A program made the position numbers and the translations under genes. Source: Isoetes taiwanensis (Eukaryota > Streptophyta > Lycopodiopsida > Isoetales > Isoetaceae). From it: 64,000 bases of DNA. The stretch is from assembly GCA_021234155.1 (NCBI GenBank), contig JAJEKV010000140.1, positions 837,407 to 901,406 on the forward strand. Reading direction: 5' to 3'. Under the pieces are notes generated by a model. It was not told the origin of the DNA. It saw only the letters and a list, made by a program, of their open reading frames with translations, and did no database searches. Each line of letters opens with the position of its first letter. Position 1 is the stretch's first letter. This document shows positions 52,161 to 64,000 of the stretch, one piece after another.

Positions 52161-55100
52161 AGGGTTGGTATCAAATACCGCTTTTGGATGTAGTGGCATA
52201 CTACACTTTGCAAAATGTACTTTGCAAAATGTACAAAGGTGAAAAGAAACCATCAAAAGACCGAAGTTTCAGGTGTCTATTACTTATCCGATCGCTTGAA
52301 GGGCTTGGATACCGCAAAGGCCGTAAATCGTGAAACCAATGTCGTATTCAAGCCTAAAAATAGAATGCAACCAACAAAACAATGCATGAAGCTGTGATGG
52401 ATCTAACAGAAAGGACTGAAGAAAAACTGAAGAAAAAACATGCAAGGTTGTGTTGCAAATCTTTCTTGAAGATTAGGAGGTGGATGTACAGTTCCAACCT
52501 TGCAAACGTAATATTGGCATAAAATTTTTTGATGTCCTCTATTCAATCTGATGCCCAAATTTGTCTAAAGATATATCTCATACATATCTCAGCATGTAAC
52601 AGCCAAAATGCATGGGAGTAGAAGGTTCAATTACCTGATTGAGCTATAAATCGTCATTTGAGTCTTTATCATTATCCGAATTGGTAAAGAACACTATCTT
52701 CAACACTGCTAAAAGCTTCACCCCTTGGAGATGTAAATGTAAATTTCTTTATGCTTGCTTTGGTCATTTCTATCTTTGCCGTGGCCTTACTATTCATTCT
52801 ACACAAATCTAGTAGTCGCCTTAGTCAACCGAAAGTGTCATCGTGCCGTGATTCCACATCAAAGAACTAAATCAACCCGACAATTTTTTGAGAACCGGAC
52901 TACGAGCAATGAGGATCAATATGTATTTTTATCCGGAAGTGATATACCAATGATCATGATGCAATCGCCGAGGTAAATAGATAAAAGGACGTGAGGACCG
53001 GATAAGCCAAGGGCTAAGTACCTATGTTAAGCGCAAAAGATCAATGATGAATTGTTGAGATGATAGAGAAAAAAAAAAAGAGGTCTTCTTAGCAAGTCGG
53101 GCTTGTGGTAAGAGTATAGATCAAGAATAACTATTCAAGCAGATGAAGTCGGTACAAGGAAAAACAAGGATATTCATATCCAATGTGCCGGAGGAGTACA
53201 CAAGAAAGCTGATGAAGCAATCCTAGAAGAAAAAACAAACCCGATGGCAACCTTTAAGAGGAGCTCCTCTGCTGCTCCATCGCATCCATAGCCTACCGAA
53301 CCACCGCCTGTCGCCAAAATCGCTCTGGCCGCCAAGCCGCCTGAGGTCCAAATGGAGGAAATAGGTGGGCGAAAAAGGGCAAAGGGTGGGCGAAGGAAGG
53401 GCAAAAAATGGGCTAAAAAATGGGCGCTAAAGAAGGGCACCTCCCCTAGTGGTATTATGTAAGTCCCGATTTGGATCCAGCCCTAGATCCGATGGCCATA
53501 AAACGACCTGACCGTCATCGAAGGGTCCAAACAACATCCCTTTTGGGTTGCCCATAGGGGCAACCCTCTTGTTGGAGGGTGGGAGGACGATAGAAGGCCT
53601 TGATTTAATTTGAATATAATATCCCATACAATATTCTAAATACGGTTCGCATTGTCCGGGATTAATTACGGTTTTGCGATGCTTTGTGATACTTAGATGG
53701 CAAAGATTTGTTTGGGATGTCTTTGACTGGTAGAGATTGTTTGGTTTTCTTTTGGCGTAAGCGTAAGGTGGATAGCTATGCAACTCCTCCTGACATGGGC
53801 AAAGGGCAAGGCGGCGGGGCGCCCAGAACGGTGGTTTTATAATTTGTCTTTTAATGGGACTAGTTCGATTCGGCTCAGCTCAGCCTTCTTATTTTCTTTT
53901 GTTTGGGAAGCCGAAGCGGTAATTCAAGAAGAAATATTCGATATAGGCGAGGAACAATTTGAATAAGAGTGACGAAATTTATGGGTTGCAAAATTGTAGT
54001 GCCTTACAATTATATAACGTAAGAGTTTCCGGGCTGGCCCGTTGAATTGCACAAAGGTCCCGGTATTTAAATTTGAGCCATCCATATTTTTGGCCACCAC
54101 TAGGGCGGGGGTAAGGACAAAGAAGATGAGTGGAGTATGAAGCCCAAGAGGGAATCCCTTGTTCTTGGACCTAACTATAATGGCATGTATATATTACGCC
54201 GCTATCATAGCTATGGCGAGCTCGATAGAAACATGATGGCACCCAATGTATTAGAGTTCGTCGCGCATATCTTTGGATGCCAATAGTATTTGGATGTCCT
54301 AATAGATCCGGGATTAGGGCCGTGAATCGGGCAGCCTCATCCACATCCGGCCAATTTTGAAGAGAAATCAACCGGATCATAACAAAAATCGCCTTGAAAT
54401 TTTCTGTTAGTTGCTAAGGCGTTGTTTCCTCGCTTGCATAGTTACGATTAGACTTATGCTTTAAGGTGTTTGGAGACGGCTTGGAGCCGGGAGTTGCATC
54501 GGATTTAATTTACCGAGAGACAACTTGATTCGTCGTGGAGGAACAATGAAGCGTATGAGCCACCAGGTTCCTTGGTTTGACTCCACATTTATCCACACGC
54601 TTTGGAATAAAAATCCTAGCAAAATCTTCTCTCTCGTAATATGTTGTGTGGTGTTGGTATATTGTTTGAGGATAAATCAGATTGGATTTATGATGTTGAG
54701 TTCTTAGGCTTTGATCACGATATAGACCATTTGATCCAATCCCTTGAGCAAAGAATGTAGAAATAGAATTTGAATTAAGAAAACGCACAACATAGTGATG
54801 TTACCCATTTGTAGCTTAGACGTTGGCTTGGAGTGTCCTTAAGGTTAAGTGTGTGAATCTTATTGGCTCATTAACAAGGAAATGGACGTCTTTTGTGCAT
54901 TGGACAAGTAAATCCTAACTCAAGCTCAGAGACACAGTCAAATTGTAAATCGCTATAGCCATGTTTTGATGTTATCTATAGACGTAGGGTTTTTATGCAT
55001 ATTCTTGCCTTTTATGCTGATCAATTGTTAAATTTTCCAGATATGGTCAGATCAAAGGCTATAAAATTTCAAGACGTATGCTACAATGGTAGATATTGAA

Positions 55101-55181
55101 GGCTATCAGGCCCATTTCTGTCGTCTGATGAATATGTGGTTGTGGTTTCTTTGTCTAACCCGGATGCTTTGGAGGTTCAGT
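52161..55181. other. Non-coding DNA
   Basis: No supported gene. The 118-codon ORF at 53427-53783 and smaller ones lack recognisable features. Confidence 0.35.
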
Positions 55182-55266
55182 CCACTTTACAAGTTTCAAA
55201 GCAAAGATCCAAAACGAGCTTGATTCCACTTTACAAGTTTCAAAGCAAAGATCTAAAAACAATCTT
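55182..55266 (+). repeat. Tandem duplication of about 42 bp
   Basis: A CCACTTTACAAGTTTCAAAG plus CAAAGATC unit occurs twice in tandem. Confidence 0.85.
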
Positions 55267-55269
55267 GAT

Positions 55270-55440
55270 TTTCTCCATCCGTTGTTGCTTGATTAGGGCA
55301 CCATGTTGCAATAGCATCTTCAGTTGTAGGCACTGCCATAATGAAGCCGTGAATTTAAACGAGGAAGATCCTCCTAAACGCCATAATTTACCTCGCCATA
55401 CGGTAGAACATATTATTTGTTTGTTGTGTGTGGAAATGTA
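55270..55440 (+). pseudogene. Orphan exon of a CHY-zinc-finger RING ubiquitin ligase (RCHY1/MIEL1-like)
   Basis: The frame reads IRAPCCNSIFSCRHCHNEA, then RHNLPRHTVEHIICLLC, the hallmark of the CHY zinc finger in PIRH2/MIEL1-type E3 ligases (usual CKIRAPCCNEIFxCRHCHNEA...RHxLxRxxVxQVICSxCxTEQ). All the metal-binding Cys/His of this stretch are present. It then hits a stop (VEM*) where TEQ is expected. No CTCHY or RING exon follows, so this is a lone fragment. Confidence 0.7.
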
Positions 55441-56968
55441 ACAAGACGCGGAGAGAGGCCGCGTGGACGCCCCTACTTCATATATACGGTGCCCGCGACC
55501 GTATACAAACAGAGTTCATCCTCCATACCAGCCCATACCGATACACTGGGGCCCTCCCACGATCAATCGCAACCCGGATGAGTTCCAAAGGGGAGAATGA
55601 AGGGGTCATTTACCCCCGCCTTCCTCGTGGCCTACCTAGCTCAGCGAAGCGTAAACATACATGTCAAGATACAACATCAACATCACATAACCATCTTGAA
55701 GGATGGCTCATCACATATCTGCATAGACAAAGATCAAGACATCACATGGGGAATCCTACCAAGGCTCGGACTCAAAGGAATGACTGACGGCTTGGGTCTC
55801 CGTGAGTTCATTGCGCATGACAATTCATGGCAATGGATTTGGCTTGCATAAGAACATGGCTTAGGATAGTCCACTCCATCCGCCCTCCCCGCACACACTG
55901 CGTAGTAGGTTGAAGAGTGTTGGGACCTCGATCAGAGTCCCGGATGCATAGCCAAAGGGGCTATTCCCGGGTTGCATCTCCCCGCCCGATGGGGGCGTGT
56001 AGGGATCACTCCCCGCCAGAGATCTACATGCCGACTCAAGGTGACTAGAGGGCCACCGCCCTTATTCTGACTTGAACCCAATGGAGAGTGACGCATCACT
56101 CCACGGGTGTCGAGCCCATGCCTTATCCACACTCCATTGGCCATTAGACCTAGTCCACAGTGATCCCGGAGACTTTACACACCAGGGGGATTGTTCAAGA
56201 GTCAGAACACGAACCTCCTTATGAGCCAGTCTGGCCCCTTCACCCACAACCAGGTGTGGTTCTTGTACACAGGCCGAATACTAGTAATGCACTAAAGGGA
56301 CTAGCTAGGAGCATCAACTACTAGGCTGTAGGTCTCTACCCCCCTTCCCAATACAATGAGTCCACAGAGATCGCCCATACATCAAGATTATCATCAATAA
56401 CTAAAGAATAATATCTAATCTATATCATAGAAGTTATGTTCTTTAGTTAGGCTCGCTATCTAGGGTTCTATGTGGTTAAAGAGTGGGCAATTCAATAGGC
56501 TAAACCTCGCTAACTCGTGGCCCTAAGGCGGATTAGGCTATTGAATTGGACGAAATACTGGTCCTTGTTCGGCCTCCTCTTGCTCACGCGCCCATGTCGC
56601 TGCCTTGCTTGGGGATGCTACTTTAAAAAGGAAATTTGACGAAGCTAGGGCCCAAGTGCATCTTGGGAGTCGAGATTGACTCTTGAGGCGCCAGCGGGGA
56701 ACGGAGTCGAAGGTTCGTGGGCTTAAAAAGAAAAGTTAGGGTTTGGTGGCCTTATGTAGGCTATCGCTAGGGTTAGGGTTTCCATGACCCTTGGTATGCC
56801 TCTTAATGGTTAGAGGTCTAAAATAACACTTGCAAGTTGCCCCTAGGGCGCTACTTGCTTGGCTATACGCCGGCGTATTAACGCCAATCGGGATGGCGGT
56901 AATACGCTGATTCGGCAGCAAAGACGGTGATATACGTCTTGAGACCGTATATCGTACTAGAACGTCAC
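55441..56968 (-). mobile_element. Probable gypsy-type LTR or LTR/leader region
   Basis: On the minus strand a purine tract AAGGTGGGGAGAA (56985-56968) is followed by TGTGACGTTCTAG, the usual PPT-LTR junction wording of plant Ty3/gypsy elements. The block then runs with CCCTAACC-type leader words. The far LTR end and a second LTR were not found, and no polyprotein is visible to the right. A short palindrome GATGCTG/CAGCATC lies beside the tract at 56988-57005, between two CTCCCCACCTT words. Confidence 0.4.
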
Positions 56969-56990
56969 ATTCTCCCCACCTTAAAATGAT

Positions 56991-58804
56991 GCTGTCCGCA
57001 GCATCGTGGGTTCTCCCCACCTTGGGATCTTCTTAACCTGCAATCAACTTGATGCATACAATTTATTATTATTATACTTACACAATTATTAGAATTACTC
57101 TAGGGTAATGTTTAAGACATTACTGTACTATTTCATTATCCACTTAACTTATCACTTCATAACTTAATCAACGCAAGGTAATTACTAACCTTACTTAATA
57201 CAACATTTAAGTTTATCAAAGTTTATCAATTTCATACAAAATTTACACTTCCAAGGTACTCTTCATGCCTTGCAACACGCTATAACAAAATTGTTGTTGC
57301 AAGTCTTTTTGCACCTTGAAATCTTGCATTAATTTTACAATATCTATAATTACATATTTACTAGCTTACACAAGATTTAAGCGATTAGTTTCAATGGGCG
57401 TAAATCACAACTACTCTAGAACTATCTATACAAGTGCTCGTGGTGCTGCTCCCCTCACGTTCTTCGCTCTCATTGGCCTCCTAGATTCACACCATGCTAG
57501 AATATTAATGTAAAGTTGGTTATAAGGGAACCACCCCATCTATCTACATGAATGCATGACTAATCTCCTACAGGGAAGAGGATGCTTCTTCCATCGTGGT
57601 CGTGGAGACAGCCTATAATGCCTATATGACGCCATGCCTACACCTTTAGTTGCCTCGAGACGGGAGGATAGGGTCCTTCCCGTATTTGGGCGTGAAGGAT
57701 AGGGTCCTCCTCGTAGGCATTGACTAGAGGTGCTTTCCTATCAATGCATTCCCTGAATGACCTCTTATCTTCGAGGTCGCTTACTTCGTGGGACGAAGTA
57801 GACTTTTTAATCTACCTTCCACTCATCCAAGAACCGCGGGCATGCCTCATTGACATTACACCACGCCTTAGAGATCACCGTAGTGGTCCCATCATCGGCA
57901 TCACGAATGCAACCCATACCGCATAGGTTGCATGCGTAGATTAATCTTAACTACGCATGAAATTAATCTAAACATAAATCGACATGCCCGATTTTTTTTT
58001 GCCGCCTTTAATGCATGTGATTAACATAATTACCCTAAGGTAATATTTATGAATTAACATTATCATAGTATCGGATATATTACTCCTATAGTACAATTAT
58101 ATTTATCTAAGCTTTGCAATATTTAACGACTTTTAGATCGCGATTATTTAAACAATAACCCTAATGTAGACCTATTGTTACATAGACAAGGTTTTAATTA
58201 TCATACACAAGAATTAGGTGTGCTTCTTATTCTCTTCCCTTGGGTCCCCGATTACCCTTTGAAGTATATCCCCAGATCCATTTGGATTAATTAACATGCT
58301 ACCCTCACATTACCATTGTTATTTAACTTATTTCCCTATGATACATATATCGTCTGTTAAATTCTATGCGCTTATTAGGATCTATATTTAACTTGTCAAT
58401 AAGACACATTAAAGCTTATTATACATAGGCACACCTTACCTAAGGCTAGGACGATCCACCCATTGAGCCGGGCGGAGTAATTTGGAGATGACTTGGTCGC
58501 TTGCATTGCTCCCATAGTTTTGCTCCACTTCATTGGTGTAGTTAGCTACTACGCCACCTCGCGACGCTGAAGGCCTCCCAGCACTAAGGTATCTATCTAT
58601 TTTACGCTCTATTCGCCCGGCCATTGCTTGGAGTGAACTCTATTCTACTGCCCGGTCAATTCCATTACGCTCAATCATAAGATTGAGCCCTCCTACTTCC
58701 TTCAAAAGAAAATGGTCCTGCACCCTTCAATGACGTTGTACACAACGCCATATCTATTCTCTCCCCTTAAGAGGTTATACGCTTCTTACTTAGCGCATTA
58801 ATTT
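56991..58804. other. AT-rich non-coding DNA, possibly interior of the gypsy-type element
   Basis: No ORF with protein-family features on either strand. Confidence 0.3.
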
Positions 58805-58808
58805 ACTA

Positions 58809-59128
58809 GGGTGAAAGCATGCTATGGTGTGTACCACTTTTGAACCCTCGGTACCTACAATGGGTACTTTTAAAACTGGTACTTTCTATTTTTTCTTTCC
58901 ATTAAAATCAATCCAAAAATTTTGAGTTGAAGGTCATTGACATGTCAATCTATAGTACTAGAGGATGACAATACTATTAGAGACTAAAATGGATGAATAA
59001 ACTCTCACACTTATTGTTTATTGAGACATTAATGCAAGTTCCCAGTACCCAGTGTTGGGTACTTTTCTGGGTAGTTTCGCACTCCCTAAAAAGAACTTTA
59101 GATGGTACACCCTAGCATGCTTTCACCC
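58809..59128. mobile_element. MITE, 320 bp, TSD ACTA
   Basis: Imperfect 27-bp or so terminal inverted repeats start GGGTGAAAGCATGCTA on both strands. ACTA flanks it at 58805-58808 and 59129-59132. It is non-coding, with a further inner inverted pair around GGGTACTTTT. The superfamily is unclear. Confidence 0.75.
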
Positions 59129-59132
59129 ACTA

Positions 59133-61240
59133 GCCTTAGCTGACATATATAACCATCTAAGATGGATATACATATTATGTTATCATTTATTTCAATATAG
59201 TTATGGGTTACCTACTTAGTTAGAATGATTCTAAACCACAAGGTTTTGTCATCATGACAATTCCTTTTGTCTCAAAAGACTATTTGATTACTATAATTCT
59301 TATTTTAGATGTACCTTACATGTATTATTCTTTTATATTCTAGAGATTCCCCCTTTCTTAGTTATTTAAACTCTTGGAATATTCCTACCAATCAATTGAT
59401 GTCATCGTAACAAGTTGGCCTGGACTTGTTAGATTACTTCTTTTCTTTCGGTTGATTATTCTTTTGAGGTACTAGATGTATACATGGTCAACAATTATCC
59501 TAATAATGATTCCTTCTTAGCGAGGTGATCAATCTCACCAAGTGGTTTCAATATGTTGGATGTTTGTTAACAATCGTATATAATTTTAGTTACTCCCTAT
59601 GCGTTTCCTTCCCCAATCCTTGACGCTTAGCCCAATCTTGGGGCAATCCTTTCAACGAGAATATCCGCAATGCCTTCTAATCCCAATATGGATGTTACCG
59701 TCCATACATTTAACCTACTAGGCCCCATGGCCTTAGATGCTTGAGCTTGCTAGAAACTCATCCACTTCGTTACCCGCTTTGAAGTAGCAAGGTAACGCTT
59801 CTTCCGAAGTCGCCGATACTTCAATCTCCTTGACGGTGGATCCTCTTTGATGTAGAGGTTGACTTTGTTCGTTAGAAACCTCTCATTGCTGGTGGCTTGA
59901 TGGTGTAGTTGATCACTTGAAATCTTCCATGCCGCTTTTCAAAAGCCCTGAAGGTGGCGCCATTGAAGAAGATCTTTCATCTTGAACTCTTTGTCTTGGC
60001 AAAATTAAAGGACGACTCAGATCCGGATATTATTTCTTCGACTCCATCCACATCTCATAATGCTGAGTCCTCTTGTCGCTATCGTGTTGCCCAAGAGTGT
60101 TGAGGATGTTGATTGCTTCACCCCTACAAATTGCCTGACATCTCTTTCTTTGATCTGTTACGCTATGGGAGGGGAGGAAAATTAAGGGAACTATATATGC
60201 AAAGCATATAGCTTACATAATTATAATTACTACTAGAGCTATTAGGTCCCCTTGTGCCTCCCTCTCGAAGTTGCACTATTCCTTGGCAATGTCATCGGTG
60301 TTCCTCCCTGCAATGGTGTTGACGATTTATATCCTCCTATTTGCACGCCACCGTGCTCGGTAACTTGTTGATATACTTGGGCCCTCCCGGTGTTTGTCGG
60401 CTATGGCACAACACGCTTTGCATCACATTCTAATTAAAGGTGTGCTGGTCGTTGATGCTTCGACATTTCTGTCCGCCCCCGATCCCGTTTTTAAGGGTAA
60501 TTGTTCCCCCTTCATGATACTTGAAGCTATTTGGAGGCGCTCTCTTGAGGTCGTGGCGATTCCTTTGGCTATACTCCTCCTGAGTTGTTCTCTTCGGCAG
60601 TTGTTCTTTGAATCGCCGATCCTTTGGTTCACCAAGTTGCATGCAAGTCCGCATGCAAGTCATCGGCTCAACTCCCCTAGTTGCTTCTTCATCGAAGCCT
60701 AATCTTACTTGTTGATCCCCTCGACACATGGCTTGACGCGTTGTCATGTTCCACGAGTCTATGCCATCTTCTTGTCTTGAGGTACCTTCCGGTGACTTTG
60801 ATTGTGCTCGTCGGTCCTTGATCCTCCCCGCAAGCCTCTAGGGAGCTCGTGGAAGAAGTCGGTTGCTAGCACTTCTCCGCCTTTCGCCTCCTGACCTTTG
60901 TCCCTCTATGCATGCCTGTCGGTCTCTCTCACGGCAAGTAAAGCATCATGGCTCTCCTCCCCGGCTGGCTATGTTGTCGATGATGGATCCTTATATCTCA
61001 AGCGGCTTGGCCCTTTGAGTTGAAAAAGTACCGCCTTTAGATATACTCTTGTCGCTTTAATAGCCCGCTATTATCTTGAACTCTCTTTTTGCGAAGGTGC
61101 TTCAGCTTGTTATCCTTATCGTTATTAACATCCTTTGTCGCTTTTTTTTTAGGCTCCGTTTTTATCCTTATCGTTGGATGAAGTTATCACAAGGATAACT
61201 CTTCATGGTCGTGCATGCATGTGTACAATATTGAGAAGTT
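59133..61240. other. Non-coding DNA, no supported gene
   Basis: Short overlapping ORFs near 60400-60750 on both strands have no recognisable motif. Confidence 0.35.
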
Positions 61241-62510
61241 TTGTAGAAAGTCATATTTCTTGAGTATAACGAAAATGGATGGAGATGCTACTGCTGAAAG
61301 TTTGTATGCTATGGTAGATGAACAGAAGCCAATGCGGGGTTGAGTATGTATGATCGTGCAAAGAAATTAGTTTGCTTTGGTGCAGATGGTGCGTCAGTGA
61401 TGTCTGGTTGTAGAACTGGATTAGGAGTGCGACTTCAAATAAGCTTCGCACCATATATGTTATCTATTCATTGCATGGCACACAGGACAAACCTTGCATT
61501 CAAGATTGTGAATGACTTCGGCGCGTAAAAAGGTAGAATATTTGGTCAAGAATGTGAACTTGTTTTATTGTTGCAGCCCACAGAGACTTGCACATTTCTA
61601 GCAGTATGCCGTAGGCTTGACCGAGGGATTGAAACTGCTAAAAGATGTGGATACAAGATGGATTTCAATTGCTTTACCAATTCGCAGATTATGTGATGAA
61701 TACATTTCTGTTGCAGGGGCATGCACTGATTTATCTGATGAAGAGAAGGCCATTGAACTGCTCACGTTGCTAACAGATGCAGAGACATTATTAACATTGT
61801 ATGCTCTTCTTCCTTTGCTTAAGGAACTTGTCTTTTTAATCCAACAGGCACAAGATCGAGCAATATTCATTTCTGAGTACTCCATTGCAAGAAAAATGGC
61901 ATGCACACGGCTGGAAAAGCTATATGAAAAAGACCAGCTTTTGAAGGAGATAAAGCTTTTTATAGGTGGCAGGACCTCGTATGTCTGGAAGATGGAAAGA
62001 GTTTTTTGAAGTATAATGATAGCGGCTGCTTGTGTATACATGTGAAGGACCAATTCTTACCATTACATTGCTTCATGAAATCTGGGCGAAATAACCATTT
62101 GCGAAAAATTGAGGTAAGAGCAAATGAATTTGGCTTACTTATTTAATCTATCAAAGATAATATGAGAGATGTTGGGATAAGTAACTGCAGAACTGCGAGC
62201 ACGCTTCCCCCGTGATGAATTGCTCGATGCAATGGGAATTATCTTCCTAAATTTTTGGAACAATGCTAATGGACCTGAAAAGTTGCTTGCAAAGTTTTCA
62301 GATTGTGTGAAGATTCTGATTAGCCATTTCTATCAGAGGCATGTAGTTGATGGCAAGGAAATCAATGGCATTCTAGATTCAGATGCATTAAAAATGCAAT
62401 CAGGGCTATTTGGCACCACAATGTATGCTCAATTTCCTCTCTTGCATGAGCCATTGGAACAAGGAGCCGAGATTGGATTTCTGCTTTGTATTATAATCAC
62501 ATAAAGGCTT
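61241..62510 (+). pseudogene. Decayed hAT-type transposase (ZNF862-like)
   Basis: Ordered pieces match hAT-like transposases related to plant/animal 'zinc finger 862-like' proteins: DGDATAESLYAMVDE (61275-61320); after a frame shift KKLVCFGADGASVMSGCRTG (61362-61420); MLSIHCMAHRTNLAF (61458-61500); LLKDVDTRWISIALPIRRL (61630-61690), with the conserved D-T-R-W; and a helical region through about 62000. A downstream piece (FSDCVKILISHFYQRHV, 62298-62345) is in another frame. The C-terminal dimerisation (hATC) motif was not seen. Frameshifts and stops at 61345 and 61527 inactivate it. The BED zinc finger is absent or upstream. Confidence 0.75.
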
Positions 62511-63655
62511 TGTGATCCTGAGATTAAACTCAGCTGCAGTAGTTGCTCTTACTTAGGCACTTCTCCACTCAGATATTTCCAAGAACTATGGTATCTGTCA
62601 TTGAAGATATGACTGAATACGAATAGCATGAGATGAGCATTAAGAGATGCCGGTTTTTGCTTGTAAATGCAGAGATGATTGTTTAAGGATGCAGAGATGC
62701 TTGTCCTATGATGCATAGAGCTTTTCTAAGTATTTTGATATGGTAGTAGAAGATTTTGGACGTTGGTGCAATAGAAGAATACAGTGTCGTTGGTCGTAGG
62801 TCGAACTAATGTACACAAAAATAAAATGCATATTGGGTGAACAGTATTTCCAGCAAGACGAAAACATCAGGAAGATTTTCAAAGATCTATACAATGGATA
62901 TAGGTATGAAAAAAGGATTTTCGGATGCAGGAGGCTAGGAAGATCCGTTACAGGGAAAATCGGCATATCAGAGACGGTTTGATTTTCAAATCAAGTCCCA
63001 AAGTTCCAACTTTGGCTTTTGAAAATAATGTTCATTTCGATGGTTTGTTTAATAAATAAATGAATCCGATGGTTCACTTCTTATGTCTTTCTTATGTCTG
63101 TATTATATTAGAATAGAATAAATAAACATTTGTTATGACTATGGTTCTCAAATTAGCCCTCTTGCAGATGCTTGAGCTAGGAGAAGCCAACTTATTATTT
63201 TACGGTAGCTAAGCCAACTTATTATTTTACGGTAGCTATGCCACATACAATGTAGGAGAGGCCAACTTATTGTTTGAAGATATGTCGAAGCGATGTTGAT
63301 GCGTACAATCTGGGCCATTGTAATTAAAATATTTTGTTGTGTGAACGTTATTTCACATTATTTATGTCATTTAAGTCATTGTAGTACTTCAGATATAATT
63401 TTAAACATTTATACGGGGCTTGAAATTTGGGACTTTTTAATGTTTTGGAACCTAGCTCTAAAGTTAATAAGACTTTATTAAAAAATTGCCATTTGGGCTC
63501 TACATAATTACGTGTTTGCTTGAAAAATCGCCATTTGAGTTGCAACCACGTTAGAAAATAATAGGAAAAATGGCCAATTCAGGCTACACTTTTGTGGACA
63601 TATTTTACGAGGAATGGCCAGTTGTTTATACTTACAAAAAATTATAGGCCCCTTA
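62511..63655. other. Non-coding, with a 27-bp tandem duplication
   Basis: AAGCCAACTTATTATTTTAC plus GGTAGCT is present twice in perfect tandem at 63184-63237. Nothing else is supported. Confidence 0.6.
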
Positions 63656-63659
63656 AAAT

Positions 63660-63945
63660 TTTCCCTGCTCCAAGAAGCTATTAGAATGTATACAATTTTA
63701 AGATCATGTTGGCATTCCAAGGTAGCATCATTTCATGGATGTCTTGTATCAACTACACATTGCATAATTGGTGCTATTGTAGGGTTTTGGTTTGCTTATG
63801 AAGGACTTGAATGCTATGCAATGAAGTCACTGCACGCGCATTGTTTCAACATGGGTTAGATCTCTCTACGTTGTTAGGAGGAATAGCTTCTTTTATTGTT
63901 TACAAGTGTGTTCGTAATGTATCCATCGCCTTCTTTTACATGTAA
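63660..63945 (+). pseudogene. Orphan exon of a PHT2-type phosphate transporter, copy B
   Basis: Encodes VASFHGCLVSTTHCIIGAI and the following VGFWFAYEG, matching copy A (23640-23957, opposite strand). Similarity continues past the coding part (AAGTGTG, ATCCATCGCCTTCTTTTACA, then TAGTGTTTCTCTA). Both copies begin at a CTCCAAGAAG..ATTAGAATGTATA word. Frameshifts break the later part. This is a shared pseudogene unit of about 300 bp that was duplicated or carried by a repeat. Confidence 0.65.
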
Positions 63946-64000
63946 TTTTTAGAATCTTTTGCCATATGACCGTATAGTGTTTCTCTAGTCAGCCCTTCTT

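Noticed and set aside
53427-53783. 118-codon minus ORF as a gene
   Set aside because: No signal peptide, domain or intron signals; neighbouring frames are equally open.
55441-56500. Ribosomal RNA gene fragment
   Set aside because: GC-rich, rRNA-like words were noticed, but no conserved rRNA core sequence could be identified.

Overview
This is a window of nuclear DNA from a land plant with a repeat-rich genome. The evidence is spliced GT-AG genes of plant-specific families (type III polyketide synthase with the conserved chalcone-synthase intron, papain-type protease, Ole e 1-like wall protein), orphan exons of plant genes (PHT2-type phosphate transporter, plastid-type adenylosuccinate synthetase, Raf-like kinase, CHY zinc finger, PPR), and plant LINE, copia, hAT and MITE sequences. 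A fern or gymnosperm-like genome would fit the low gene density and the PPR flavour, but the species cannot be fixed from the sequence alone.

Layout. 0-2.8 kb: a decayed 5'-truncated LINE between two 116-bp direct repeats. 2.8-7.2 kb: AT-rich DNA with orphan exons of a Raf-like kinase and adenylosuccinate synthetase. 7.3-8.0 kb: an intact two-exon Ole e 1-type secreted proline-rich protein gene (minus), followed by perfect heat-shock-element arrays at 8.47-8.53 kb. 11.4-12.7 kb: an intact four-exon papain-like cysteine protease gene (minus). 14.0-14.6 kb: two hAT-type MITEs in opposite orientation, each with a perfect 8-bp target duplication, within a field of GGAATCAC words. 15.2-15.9 kb: a decayed unknown ORF. 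17.5-19.3 kb: a decayed multi-exon gene, possibly transposase-related. 20.1-22.0 kb: a poly(A)-tailed retro-insertion (minus).

22.0-34.6 kb is the strangest part. It holds several copies, in both orientations, of a structured non-coding repeat family. Members carry miniature CCACCC/GGGTG hairpins and a stem-loop block that also occurs in the 3' UTR of the local LINE family. From 26.2 to 33.5 kb one strand is almost pure purine-rich, with 1.1-kb duplications and a (GA)63 microsatellite. A tRNA-like SINE head, a phosphate transporter pseudo-exon and a copia RT relic lie in or beside this zone.

36.0-41.6 kb is a complete non-autonomous LTR retrotransposon (TSD CCTTG, PBS, PPT, 661-bp 3' LTR). 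Its 5' LTR has been split by a 3.04-kb insertion. 42.3-43.7 kb is a second LINE copy. 45.2-46.3 kb is a spliced type III polyketide synthase gene whose reading frame is intact but whose catalytic cysteine is replaced by glycine; a degenerate duplicate of its 3' end lies just downstream. 46.4-64 kb is mostly non-coding. It contains short tandem repeats, PPR and CHY-zinc-finger pseudogene pieces, a probable gypsy-type LTR, a 320-bp MITE, a decayed hAT transposase gene and a second copy of the phosphate-transporter exon.

Only three genes look able to make a full protein (Ole e 1-like, cysteine protease, polyketide synthase-like). Nothing suggests that they act together; they are islands in transposon-derived DNA.
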